From Phanerochaete sordida (lineage: Eukaryota > Basidiomycota > Agaricomycetes > Polyporales > Phanerochaetaceae): 64,000 nt of DNA. A program made the position numbers and the translations under genes. The DNA lies in the NCBI GenBank assembly GCA_019973155.2, contig BPQB01000072.1, forward strand, positions 1 through 64,000, read 5' to 3'. Position 1 is the first letter of the stretch; each line of letters begins with the position of its first letter. Under the pieces are notes generated by a model that saw only the letters and a list, made by a program, of their open reading frames with translations, made no database searches and was not told the origin of the DNA. Shown here one piece after another: positions 30,560 to 41,062 of this stretch.

Positions 30560-33050
30560 CCGGATCGCGCTGACTAACATGCACATCAACCTGCTGCTGG
30601 GCAGCTAGTCAGGCCCGCAGAGTGCGTGGCGGGTCGCCCTAGCACAACTACCCTAATATCAGCGATGGTCGATAGCATGATCAGAACACGGACGCATACC
30701 CTGGGGAGACTGATTAGGGTGTACAGTCGATCGTGTTCACCAGCCCGGCGGTTTTTGTGCCGGGCTTATCGTATAATTGCTTGCGCTCGCCGGTGACCAT
30801 CACTGATCCTGGCAGATTGAAGGTGTGCCTTCATGATAGAACCCGGGCGCCATCGTCCCCACCTTGCATGTGCTGGGCACGTCAGCCAGATACTGCTTAA
30901 GCGGCGCAGAGCTCGTCCAAGCCTGCGCACGCCAGACGCATGGGCGATGAGCATCTCAAAAAGAGTAAGTAGATAGTGGCTGACGTACAGGTCTAATCGC
31001 GCCGAATCGTACCTTCGTGCGTCCGACCAACAAGACCCCGCGTTCGAACTGGCCTTTGACCAGGTGCGGCGCATTCGCGGGATCTGCGCAGCCTTGTCAG
31101 TTCATGCCGAGAACCAGGATGCCGAGGCGGGCAATCGAATGCACGAAATGGTGCGCACCTGTCCCGCATACTGCCAAGGCATACTCACGGACCCACTACC
31201 CTCGACACCTAGCTGCGTCGCGTACGCGGGCTGCAGGTGTCTTCCACACGCGTCGGCGAGTCTTTGTGATCGTGAGAAGGCGGCGCGACCTTCTGTGCGT
31301 GTGATTCGCGCGTAGAGCTCCAGAACGGATATAGGCACTCGCGCGACCGCATCGGACGGTATCCTCTAACAGTAAGGTGAGCATAAAGATGCAGACGACG
31401 AGAAAACGGTGCGCTTACTGACCGGATAGAAAACTATAATCGGTGCCCACTCCTAGACTCGCCGGTGAAGCACACCATTCGGTGCGCAGGGAGGTCGGGG
31501 TATCAGGGCATTGTTGTTCTCCAGTGCGGTAACACGATCCCAACGAGCTGCATGTATACGTGTTAACCAGGGTTCCCGGTGACACGATCGTCGAGACGTA
31601 CCTTGTTCTCCATTATCACCAAGATCGAGCCGCTGTCTATCTTCCGACCTCCCGCCGGGACGCGAGATCTTCGTCGACGTCTAGGGCGCGGTGCAGGACG
31701 GCCCCCGGTGGGAGGCGTAGAACGCAAATGCATTACCCGAGATGGTCTTGGTCAAGCGTTGGCCTTGCCGGTCGCTCCAAGGCCTGCGCGGCATGCACGT
31801 CCTCGGGGTCCAGCCCTAAACGTCGGCGACGAGCATATCGCTCATGATCGTGTGCACATCGCAGACATCTGGCGACTGCATGACTTCCTGCTTTAGCTGC
31901 AGGCTCGCGTGCAGGTGGTGGAGATGGGTGGGCCACAAGATCGCCCGACGGCGCTCGGGACGTAGAGTAGCATCGACCGCGCGGGTGCGAGGAGAAAACA
32001 GCGATTGGCGACGAGATGTAAGGCGGGGTGCGAGTGGAAGTCCAGAGCGGCAGGACTTCGCGCGGACCTTTGTGCGAGCGGTCTTGAGAAAAAGACTCGA
32101 CTGCCGAGTTTTCGGGGCAGCGCCGCACTTCCCGCGAGAAACGTAGACAGGGCCAGGCCGAGGAGAGCCAGGATGAATGGGCTCAGCCCGAGCCTGCTGC
32201 GCAAACACATGCGCGTGTGACAGCGCGGGATCGAATTTGTGCTTGAGAGGTCCATGCAGCTATTGCTTCGAGAGCGTAACTGGGATGCGAAGGGCATGGC
32301 CGCAGCAGCGGCCATAGTATGAGCATCGAAGAATCTCAAATGAGGGCCAAGGTTGATGTGATCGCGGATGGATCCGTGGTACGGCGGGTGTTAGGCCGAG
32401 CGAAAGCGTAGAGGGTAAGGAATAATATGTAGTATCGACTTCGTTCTGGACCACCGCTTGAGCCTTCACTCGGAGGATGATCGCGAACATAGCCGCGGCG
32501 ACAGAACTTGCCTAGCGAGATGCGGAAAGCGAGCCAACGTCACCCCGACAGGAGCGTACATACGCACGAGGGTTCGAAGCACGTTCATATCCTCTCTGTA
32601 CAGTCTCTTCCATCCCGCCCCGTCTGCGAATGTGCCCAGCGCCCATGCCCATCCAAAGGGGTAAAGGAGAGGCTTTGCCAGTGTACCACATGAGTGAAAC
32701 TCGGTGCAGGTAGATACTGAACTCACCGAAGACTACGTTCTCGCAGAGTACTTCAACAAGCGACTTCAGTCAATAGCGAGACTTGGCTTTAGAGTACGGG
32801 CCCGTTGCCTAGAGAAGAGCCCGAGTCCGAACATGGGTGAAATTGTCGGTGGGCTTGGCTGATGCTAGCGGCGTCGGAGGGTGCTTTGTTACAGCCTGCT
32901 GGGGAATATTCGGAAGAAAATAGAAGTTAAATGCTTCAGTAAACCGAAACGAGGTCTGTGACTGGACGGAGGGCAGGGATACGAATGAGAAACGGCCGTT
33001 GGTCGCAAAGCCCGCCCCGGTAGCGCGCGCCCTTGAATCGTCGGTACTAG
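30560..33050. other. Stretch without a supported intact gene; weak relics
   Basis: No intact gene is seen. A plus-strand island near 31050-31180 (FDQVRRIRGICAALSVHAEN) looks coding, with an AG acceptor before it, but the family is unknown. On the minus strand, REDMNVLRTLVRMY near 32580 resembles the second exon of DUF6535 genes (EDIDTLLVFVR), and a hydrophobic run LSPFILALLGLALSTFLAGS near 32120-32180 could be a former membrane segment. Together with its head-to-head position relative to F-box-like gene C, this suggests a decayed DUF6535 copy, but the evidence is thin. A perfect 8-bp hairpin stem lies at 30742-30749/30759-30766. Confidence 0.35.
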
Positions 33051-33051
33051 A

Positions 33052-33057
33052 CACGTG
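33052..33057. promoter_or_regulatory. Conserved CACGTG box upstream of F-box-like gene C
   Basis: CACGTGACCGTG is the third occurrence of the motif also found at 5525 and 16939. It lies about 110 bp before the ATG at 33167. Confidence 0.4.
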
Positions 33058-33166
33058 ACCGTGATGCGCCTCGCCGCTTTATCAGTCGCGCCTCTTGAGT
33101 ACTGAGTCTTGTCCAGCCAGCAGTTGGATGTTTTCGAGCCCAAGCCCCGTCGAACGATATTGGACG

Positions 33167-33880
33167 ATGTCCTTTACCGCGGCAAACAAATGCTCGCTAC
33201 GAATCCAAGGCGTCCTCGCGCCTTTGTGACCCTGCTCGAAGGAAGCCGCGGCGAGCTGGCTGTCCATGCAGCTTGCGACAAAATCGAGCGGTAGCCGGAG
33301 AACATCCCAACCGCGCAAACTCGCTACTAGTCGCATCGTATTGGTCTCATTACGTTGCCACGAAAATCGTGTCGCTCCTAGGTGGATTCAGCCTAAGGAA
33401 ACGGGCTGCATGTGCGTGAACCGGGTCAGTACAAGGTTAGTGTGTTTTTGATACGCTTCATGCCATTTCTCACTGATCCAAGGCGTTTTTTGTCTACTCC
33501 AGTACCACAAAACCCCCGGTTCCACGCCGCTAAGGCTCGAGGCATCTCTGAGCCGGCGATCTTACCAAAATATGGTAGGTCACCGCCTTGTCACACCATT
33601 CGGCAGGGCCAATTATCGATGTTGACTGCGCTACTTTCTCCGTCTAGCTACATCTCGCTGCGCAAATGGACGTCTGGAAGCACGTTTTTACTGTACAACG
33701 GCTGACCGCGTCGCTGGGGGCCGCGGATGGCTGCACGACGCCGGCCGGGTGGCCTACTGCGTTCCGGGACTTGCTCCCCCCGCGCGTCGACGCGTGCCAC
33801 ACATCAAACATCGCGATCCGTGTGTCCATTTTGCGCAGCGTCAAACACACATGGGAATAGCTGGTAACGTGCGAGCTAGG
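33167..33880 (+). pseudogene. F-box-like gene C relic
   Basis: The start ATG at 33167 aligns with the family start (MSFTAANKCSL against MSTTANNCPL of copy D), but the F-box core is lost within a few codons. The only other clear island is near 33665-33840, WKHVFTVQRLTASLGAAD and then AFRDLLPPRVDAC, matching WRHVFIGQRSITSLRTLY and AFRDVLGPRVDAC of copy D. The C-terminal exon is not recognisable. It is a pseudogene beyond reasonable doubt if the homology is accepted. Confidence 0.6.
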
Positions 33881-33889
33881 TGTTATTAC

Positions 33890-34900
33890 AGGTGTTCCTA
33901 CGCAGGTTGGGCCGCGAAGTTGAATATCCAGGTCTCATCCAGATCTGCGGTGCACCCAGCATAGCAGCCGTGCGCTTTACAGCCGTAGAATCACTCGCCT
34001 GCTACCTCACTCCTTGAATAACAGCTCAGATGTTTCCAACGCTTCATGAGGGGAAAAGCGAGTCACAGTAAACCCTACTCACCTCGCTCACATGGTATAA
34101 GCTCTGATTCTCCGCGCTGCGCTTTCGTCCCTGCAATTGGCAGTATCTCTGCAACTACCTTATAGTCCACGTACACTTAATCCTTGTGCCCCGTGCACAA
34201 TCACACCCATTCATTATGTCTCACACGCGAACGCAGCCATGCGCTCGATGACTGCGGTCATCTCAGGGATGCCTCCGATGGTAGCGACCCTTGGGCAGCG
34301 TGGAAGAGTGCGCAGAACTCGCTTCATTGTCGTGAACGTCCACTAGCACTCGTCACATGTGCTTTTTCATTTTGTCATTCCGCCTACACCGTGACTAGCG
34401 CAGAGCGAAGCCTACGACAACTTAAAGGAAGCCTGGTATCTCTCTAGTTCTCTGTAACCCCACTGCGCAAGTTCAGTAGCCTGGTGATGTGTACGCACAT
34501 TCGTCCTGCATGCATTTAAGCCCCATGCTCAGGATGTACTGCAGGGGATCATTCGGTGGGGTACCCGATACTCTCTCTCATGGCGCGAAAATACCGCCCG
34601 AACCAAGGTTCAGCGCTCAGAGTTCGCCTCAGAGCGCGCAATCTCAAGTGATCAGGGGGCATGGATCTCTCTGCCCTCAGCAGTGCAACCATTGAGAAGC
34701 TGTAGCTCCTGAAGAGTGGCTATCGGACTCATATAATCAGTGCATCGGTGCAGGTTCTGGCTGTAGGCTCGCTCTGGGATGTGCTAATGGACGAATTGAA
34801 TGGATCTCGTGACTTCATTCCGTTTTTGAGTAGTTTTATATACTCTTGGAGCGATCGATGCTCCTTATGGACTTCCTAATATACCTGCTACAGGCTCGCG
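33890..34900. other. Intergenic, nothing recognised
   Basis: This stretch lies between the F-box-like relic C and the 3' end of DUF6535 gene C. It is noticeably more AT-rich than its surroundings. No ORF, RNA gene or repeat could be supported. Confidence 0.5.
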
Positions 34901-34904
34901 CGTT

Positions 34905-37900
34905 CTAGTCCTTGCTGCGCGCAGTGACAAGGACGTGTCCGGCGGTCTTGAGTGCACGGGATCCTGCAATGTCTCCAGACGTCTCGTTCGGGAGAGGTTC
35001 GCTGGGATGGCTTTCACGAATACGTGGAATAGGTAGGAGCGGACTGTTTTGAGGCTGGGCCTCAGGCAGGGGAAGTGTCGATTGTCTGTAAATACGTGGC
35101 GCTGGAAAGTCTGCAACTGCGTATGCCCAGTAGCGTGGAGCACGTGATGATGTCATGGACGAGGCCGTCAGAGCGGAACGTATGCTGATATTATTCGATA
35201 GACTTGGAGCGCGTTCCTTGATTTCGCGAAGAACTGGGCAATCTTCGCTAATAGAGTATGAAGAGGAGTGCCGCTGATTGTCACTGGCATCGCAGCGATG
35301 TGATAACCAGAGACATCCAGTGGGTTCGTCGCACGTCGTGATGCTCCTGTGAGCGACATACGCAAGTGAGTGTACCTCTGAGGATATATCCACATAGATC
35401 AAAGGGTATATTCTCTCAAACGCGTGCGCCATACGTCGGAACTTTGCGCTCTGGAGCTGCGACTTGGTGAACGTCTTCTTTATGCCGTTTTCTAGTTGCT
35501 GCAATAGAAACCATATTTCATAGCCCACTGCATCGGAACCCCGGTGTAAATGCTTCGGAGTAAGTGCGTCCAATACCAAGGAAACCTTGAAGAAGACGGC
35601 CTCCAGACGGGTTTGTTGGATCTCAGACAGCTGTTCATCGCAGAACCACTGTGCTGCGGTCTCGAAGAACACATGTACGTATTTCCCATCTGCGGTTCCA
35701 ATATCCTTGTCGAACCACCGCAATAACAAGAGGGCGACCTCTTGTACCGTCGTTTTCTCATCCGAGAACACTGTTTGGTAGCATGCTTTGTGAGCTGCAT
35801 ATATCCAAGCAGGCAAGTGTATAAAGACAGACCTAGGACGTTATCTGATGTGATCTTTAGTCTCCGATTCTCCGCAAGCTCAAGACAAATGGATTCGCGC
35901 AAATACTGGAGCTTGCTAGGAAAGTTCGACTGGACTGTAAAGAGGATATGAAGGACCTCGGAGTACCATGGGGGCTTGTCATTATAGCCCGAGATTAAGT
36001 AGCGAAGAATGATGCACATGTCAAATGTGGGGGCCAGATTCCAAGTTGTTTGTTCATCATTGCGACCAGTTGCAGGCTTTAAATCTGCGGCCATGCCTCG
36101 ACCCACTAACTCCTTCGTCGAGTCTGTGTATTCCTCAGTCCAGCTGCCCATGGGACGTACAGCCTCAAAAAAGCTTCGGCGAAAGGGGAAAATACTGTCT
36201 TCATATTCAGTAGCTTGTTCAACAAGCCCATTTCCAGCGGTGGTGGTGATGAGGTGATCCCTGGAAACATCCCGATATGCCAGCCCGGAATGTGGTTCGT
36301 CAAGACGGTTCTGTTGCATAGCAAGTAGAATTGTTCTCCACACTGTGAGATATGCAGCCGAAATAGCTCTCAAGCCTGTGAAGCAATTTTTTGGAAGAAG
36401 GGTCTTGTGAAAAGACGTGGCGCATTCCGCTATATATGTGTGTACTCGTGCATCTTGTGATGAGAGTTTGACCCACTCGAGCGCACGTATTAGAAGCGCT
36501 ATTTCTGCGATATCATCCAGTACCCAGTCCGCTAGAGCAGCGAAATACGGCGGGGGTATCGAAGCGAACTCTTCGAGATGGTCCATGACCGCTGCCTGCG
36601 CCGTACTGCGTATATTGGGCATATTCTGAGCCCGTATCTCCCTGCAGTGTTCAAGGTCCCGCTCTCTCCAAGAGCTTGAGATGCAAGGCCAAGGTGTGTG
36701 AAAGTGTCTTTGGCTACATGCTCTCAGGACATGCTTCAGTCTGAGCCATGTAGATGGTATGGTATTAGACATGTCATTCCACTCCTTCCAGAATCTTGTC
36801 CATCGCACTGCGAGCGATGTAGTTCCATAAGCCCATATGCGCCACCCTGTCTGGTATGCTGCAACGCAAGCCCATGCGGTAGGAGACTTGTAAGGACAGC
36901 GTTTGTAGGCAATAGGAAGGAGTGTGAACATGGATGCGGTAACCAGGAAGAGGGCAGCAAATATGGTAATGATGAGGGCAACGACGTCGTCGAGGGTCCA
37001 CAGGAGCACGACTATGCCGCAGAGGAAAAGCACCATGGCGAGCTCCAGAAGCGCGGGAATGAACGAGATCGTTGCAGGGATGTTCCAAGACTCCCATGCA
37101 TCAATGCGAGCTTGACGAACGAGCACGTTCTCACGAGGCAGAGCCAAGGGAGAGTTCCAGCGGAGGTATTCGCGAAGCCATTGCTTTGCCAGAATGCCAA
37201 ACAGGGCAGCCGATAGGCTGAGAACAAGGCTGAGAAAGAAGAGGACATTTATAGCCTGGGCGGACGTGGCAGGAGAGAATGGCTGCGTGTCCATCAGAGA
37301 GGTGAGCGTGGAGTTGACGGTAGAAGGAATGATTGTGCCCGTCGCACGGAGCTGCATAGAGACGCTAAGCGCAAGAAGCTGGTTAGTGGTGGAAGAGTCG
37401 TTGTCAGTGAGCATTGGATATGTCTGTACAACAAATGCAGTAAGGAACGCGGAGAACAGGCCGGCCTAAGAGAATAATATGCGCCATAGGTATTTTGCGA
37501 TAGAAGTAGAGCACAGCGACGCACAAAGACGAGGAGGGTATCGATATCCTCCCCGTAATACTTCATCTCTCCGGAGTCGTGCTTGAATAGGTGGTCTTCG
37601 ACGCCTGTCCATCCTGAGAGCTTCTCCGCTGGCTTGAGCTTTTGCCGAGGATTAGAATCGGAGCAGTGAATTCTTCTCTCATACTGCATACCTCGGATAG
37701 CGTATCGATTAGCTTGATCAGAAGCGTCTGGGGCACGGGCACCGCGGTCCCGTCCGCAGACCCGTCGTTGGGGACGTCATCCGCACCAGCGACGGGCGAC
37801 CTGGTCGAGGGCGTCCCCTCGGAGGGCTCGACCTGAGGCTCGAAGCTACCCGCTCTTCCGGCGTCCGGGGCTGCGCCAATACGATGCTCTTCATGTATGT

Positions 37901-38012
37901 CTACAACGCTGCAAGCAGAAATTGTGCCATCGTGCGCCGGTTCCGGAAGCTCGACTTGGGAGATATTATGGCTAGAAGCCGCCCTAGGTGGCGAGGACGA
38001 AGAGGTACGCAT
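34905..38012 (-). pseudogene. DUF6535 membrane protein C, frameshifted
   Basis: Exons are 37692-38012 (107 codons, start at 38012, MRTSSSSPPRAASS, ending LLIKLIDTLSE), 37525-37638 (38 codons, containing KYYGEDIDTLLVF) and 37465 leftwards. Exon 3 has the family membrane region (AGLFSAFLTAFVVQTYPML and helices) and is open to a stop at 35492. Near 35835 it loses a few bases relative to copies B and D just after DNVLGLSL. From there the family sequence continues in another frame (SDEKTTVQEVALLLLRWFDKD) to a stop at 34905, including the motif CDEPTGCLWLSHRCD. The Ser/Pro-rich WW tail of copies B and D is absent. A single frameshift in an otherwise open gene suggests recent inactivation, or an unrecognised intron. 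Confidence 0.8.
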
Positions 38013-38663
38013 GGCGAAGGAAAGGTGACAGTGCGAGCAAAGCCGTGTGCGGGAGTGCACGCTGCAATCCGCGTATACCGCAACACAGGTCTTTCGGCGA
38101 GGCGCGCGTGTATGCTGGGAAGCTCGCAGTACCGCATCGTGTTGCTCCGTGTGCCTGTGCATATGGACTCGGACCGTGGAGAAAGCACTCTTCTCTCCTT
38201 ATCGCCGCGCTGACTAGAGCGTCAAAGTCACTGAATGTGATGAAAGCCCGAGGTTCTTTCATGAATCCCAGATTGGATGCATTCTGCGCATTGCATAGGG
38301 ACAAATCCCCCCGGGGACAATACGTCCTAACGCACTGAAATACTCCATCTCTCAATGATGCATTACCTCTTCTTGCGAACATGCACTGCGCTCAAACACC
38401 CAATGAGGTGCACTTTACGGTCTCTATGCGCGTCCGCGTCTGCATCGTGCGCGGCCGGTGCCATGACGCAGATCTCACCGCAAATTCCGTAGATAGTGAT
38501 GACCAAAGTCAAATCAAAACTGTCAACATTTGGTGAGCACACGTGAGACATCGCTGAGCGACAGCCCTCGTCAGCAATGTTCCCACCATCTCCCATTATA
38601 TCTGGGAGAACATTGAAACAAGTGGGTTGATGTTGGTTCACCACAACAGAGAGCACGCGCAGC

Positions 38664-40310
38664 CTACATTTCGTATGCTATATCCGCGTCTTGCATGTCA
38701 TCGCGTACAGCCTTGCTTGATGGCGCAGACAGGAGCGACGGGCTCCTGACATCAATTACAACGGCGACTGGAGACATGATGGGGAGCGTGTCACTGGCAG
38801 TGACGACGATGGCAGGGTGAAGGGCACAGCATTCGAAGCATACGACGTGACATTCACAGGGCGCGGAGACGGTAGAATATCTGGCAGTGCATGACAGAGA
38901 CTCGAAGGCGCCACCGAACTGACTGGAGAATATTCTATCTGCACCCCGGTATCGTATTCCCGCAAGATAGGACACCGCTGGAGACCCGTCCCAAAATCGC
39001 CGTCGCAGCGATGCCCCGCCCATGAGCACCCGTGCACCTGGGCACCTGGCAAGCATCGACGCCGCAGTGCGTAGTCCGAAGCAAGATGTGGATGTGCGGC
39101 GCGGCTAAATTGGTGCCGCTAGGGCCGAACCTCTGGTCGTAGCAGATCTCGTCGGCGTGCGCAAGCCTGCGGAACTCTGCGAGGCATAGTGCAGCAAGGT
39201 CCGAGGTGGGGATCTGCCGCGCGAACAGGCTAACGATGGCGGATGCATGCCGGGAAAGCGAGAGTAAACCGACTTCGGCGCCTGCGTTTGACACCCCCGC
39301 CGGTCAAACCATCACACGGCAGAAATTACGAACATGGCGGCGTGGTGCTCGTTTACGTCTACAGCGTCGACGGAGAGGTATCGCAGTAGGAGCGCTTCTT
39401 TGTCTTCTAGCGTAGCGACGCATTTCGAGTACACTGTACACACCGCCGTCAGAAATGACGCTCGTGGTCGCGACTGACGAGACGTACCTAGCTTCACATG
39501 TACGTCCGGCGCAAGCCTCTCCTATCTTGTAGCCTCGAGAGTAATCGATTCGTGCAGAACGCCGAACTTTCCGGGCTCTAATTCGACCACAGCCATGATA
39601 CGTAGGGGCAGCGTCCGAAGATGACTGGGAGGACGGTAAGTGCGGATTGCGCGGCAAGGAAAAGGAAAACGGAGAGAATGAGGGTGAAAGCTAAGGCATC
39701 ATCAAGAGTCTGTCGAAGAACCGTGATCCATCGCTTCGCAGACGATGACCATAGCACGCTAGAGGAGCGCAGGTTGGATGAAATTGTGGGGGCGACGTTG
39801 TAGGTTTTCCGCCCCTCCCCTCGTTCCTACCGCACGAGGACGTTCCCGCGAGAAGACGAGAGAACGGAGTTCCACGTGAGGTACTCGCTCAGTTATTGCC
39901 TCGCGAAGATTCCGGGGAATGCGAAAGAAATGCTGGGGATGAGGCTCAGGAAATCGAGATGCTGACTCCGGCAGCGGTAGATAGCGCGAATAGCGAGGTG
40001 TCTTGCAGAGTGGGGCGAATGGAGTTTAGCGAAGGTGCGATGGAAAGGGTGACGAGCAAAGTTGCGCAGGGACGCAGAGGGCGAGGAGAGTGTGCGTCGC
40101 TGTTGTGGAATTGTCTTGTGTGAGACTTTGGCAGGTCTGCACGACGGAAGTTGAGAAGAATGTAGTGAACAAGCCAGCGTAGCTGGACCTACTGTACCCA
40201 AAAGCTCAATTAGCATTCATACAAGGCAGCATATACGTACGAAGCTCAGAACGATATGGCTATCCTCTGCAAAGCGCCTCGTCTCATCTACATCGTGCTT
40301 CCATGGATTT
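38664..40310 (-). pseudogene. DUF6535 relic F
   Basis: This is an old, internally deleted copy. The second-exon motif is visible as KHDVDETRRFAEDSHIVLSF near 40245-40305, and exon 3 opens AGLFTTFFSTSVVQTCQSL near 40120-40185, matching AGLFSAFLTAFVVQTYPML. Further left are YLTWNSVLSSSRGNVLVR near 39830-39880, EFRRLAHADE near 39150-39190, and the C-terminal cysteine motif GCSWAGHRCD followed by RCPILREYDTG near 38960-39030. Stops and frameshifts lie between all islands. It is paralogous to relic E at 48.25-49.7 kb, with which it shares the same deletions. Confidence 0.8.
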
Positions 40311-40800
40311 TCATGAGTCCTTCACAGCTCGAGAGGGGCACCGAATGGCTTCTGCATGGGATGAGCGTAAAACCGATGTCTGAGACTGCTGCCAGACATA
40401 CCACAGGTTGCGCCCTCGCGCTGTCCTCCTCAAATCTGGGCAAAGCCATGACTGCGAAGTCTTCAACTTCTTGTGTACGCTTTGCAAGGCGGACCTGCGA
40501 GACGAAGAGGTGTCCAGGCCGGGATATAGGCGTAAGCGCGAGTATATCCAGCCTTCCATGTCGGGGAGAAGAGGTCCACGGAAATGCAGACTGAGGCAGG
40601 TGCGCTGGGCAGATGGCAGTAAGGTTGGTTCCTATACTTGGCGCGCGTTCCTCGGCTGGCGTCAAGCGCGTGATTTTGTCCACCCGCAGCGGTTTCCTCA
40701 AATGGACCATAGTGTGAGCCTGGTGGCGGTCGGCACACCTCGGCATGAGACGCTTGAAGCACATTTCAAGTTAAACCACGAGTTGAACTGGCTCCGATGC
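40310..40800 (+). repeat. Duplicated 5' flank of an F-box-like gene, without the gene
   Basis: This sequence resembles 49560-49990, which lies directly upstream of F-box-like gene D. Shared runs include GTGAGCCTGGTGGCG (40720 and 49963) followed by TCGGCACRCCTCGGCATGA. The homology ends before any F-box coding sequence. The flank and DUF6535 relic F were therefore copied together, while the F-box-like gene itself is missing here. Confidence 0.7.
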
Positions 40801-41062
40801 AGACACTACTTAACCCAGATATGTTCCGGACACAGGATCCGAGCGCCAGAGCCTCTAGCTGCGGCAGTAGATTGCTGACAAATGTACAGAACACAATCAC
40901 CATTCATGACCTCTTTGGGCAACATCTTTGGTGGCCTGGGATCGCATCGCAATGCACACGTCCTTCCCACTTCCCACCGCCCGCACCCTCCCACTAGTGT
41001 AGCCGTCGCCGCGACACTTGCAACCCATCGTATTTCTGTCGAGCCACTCTACACGAGCAATC

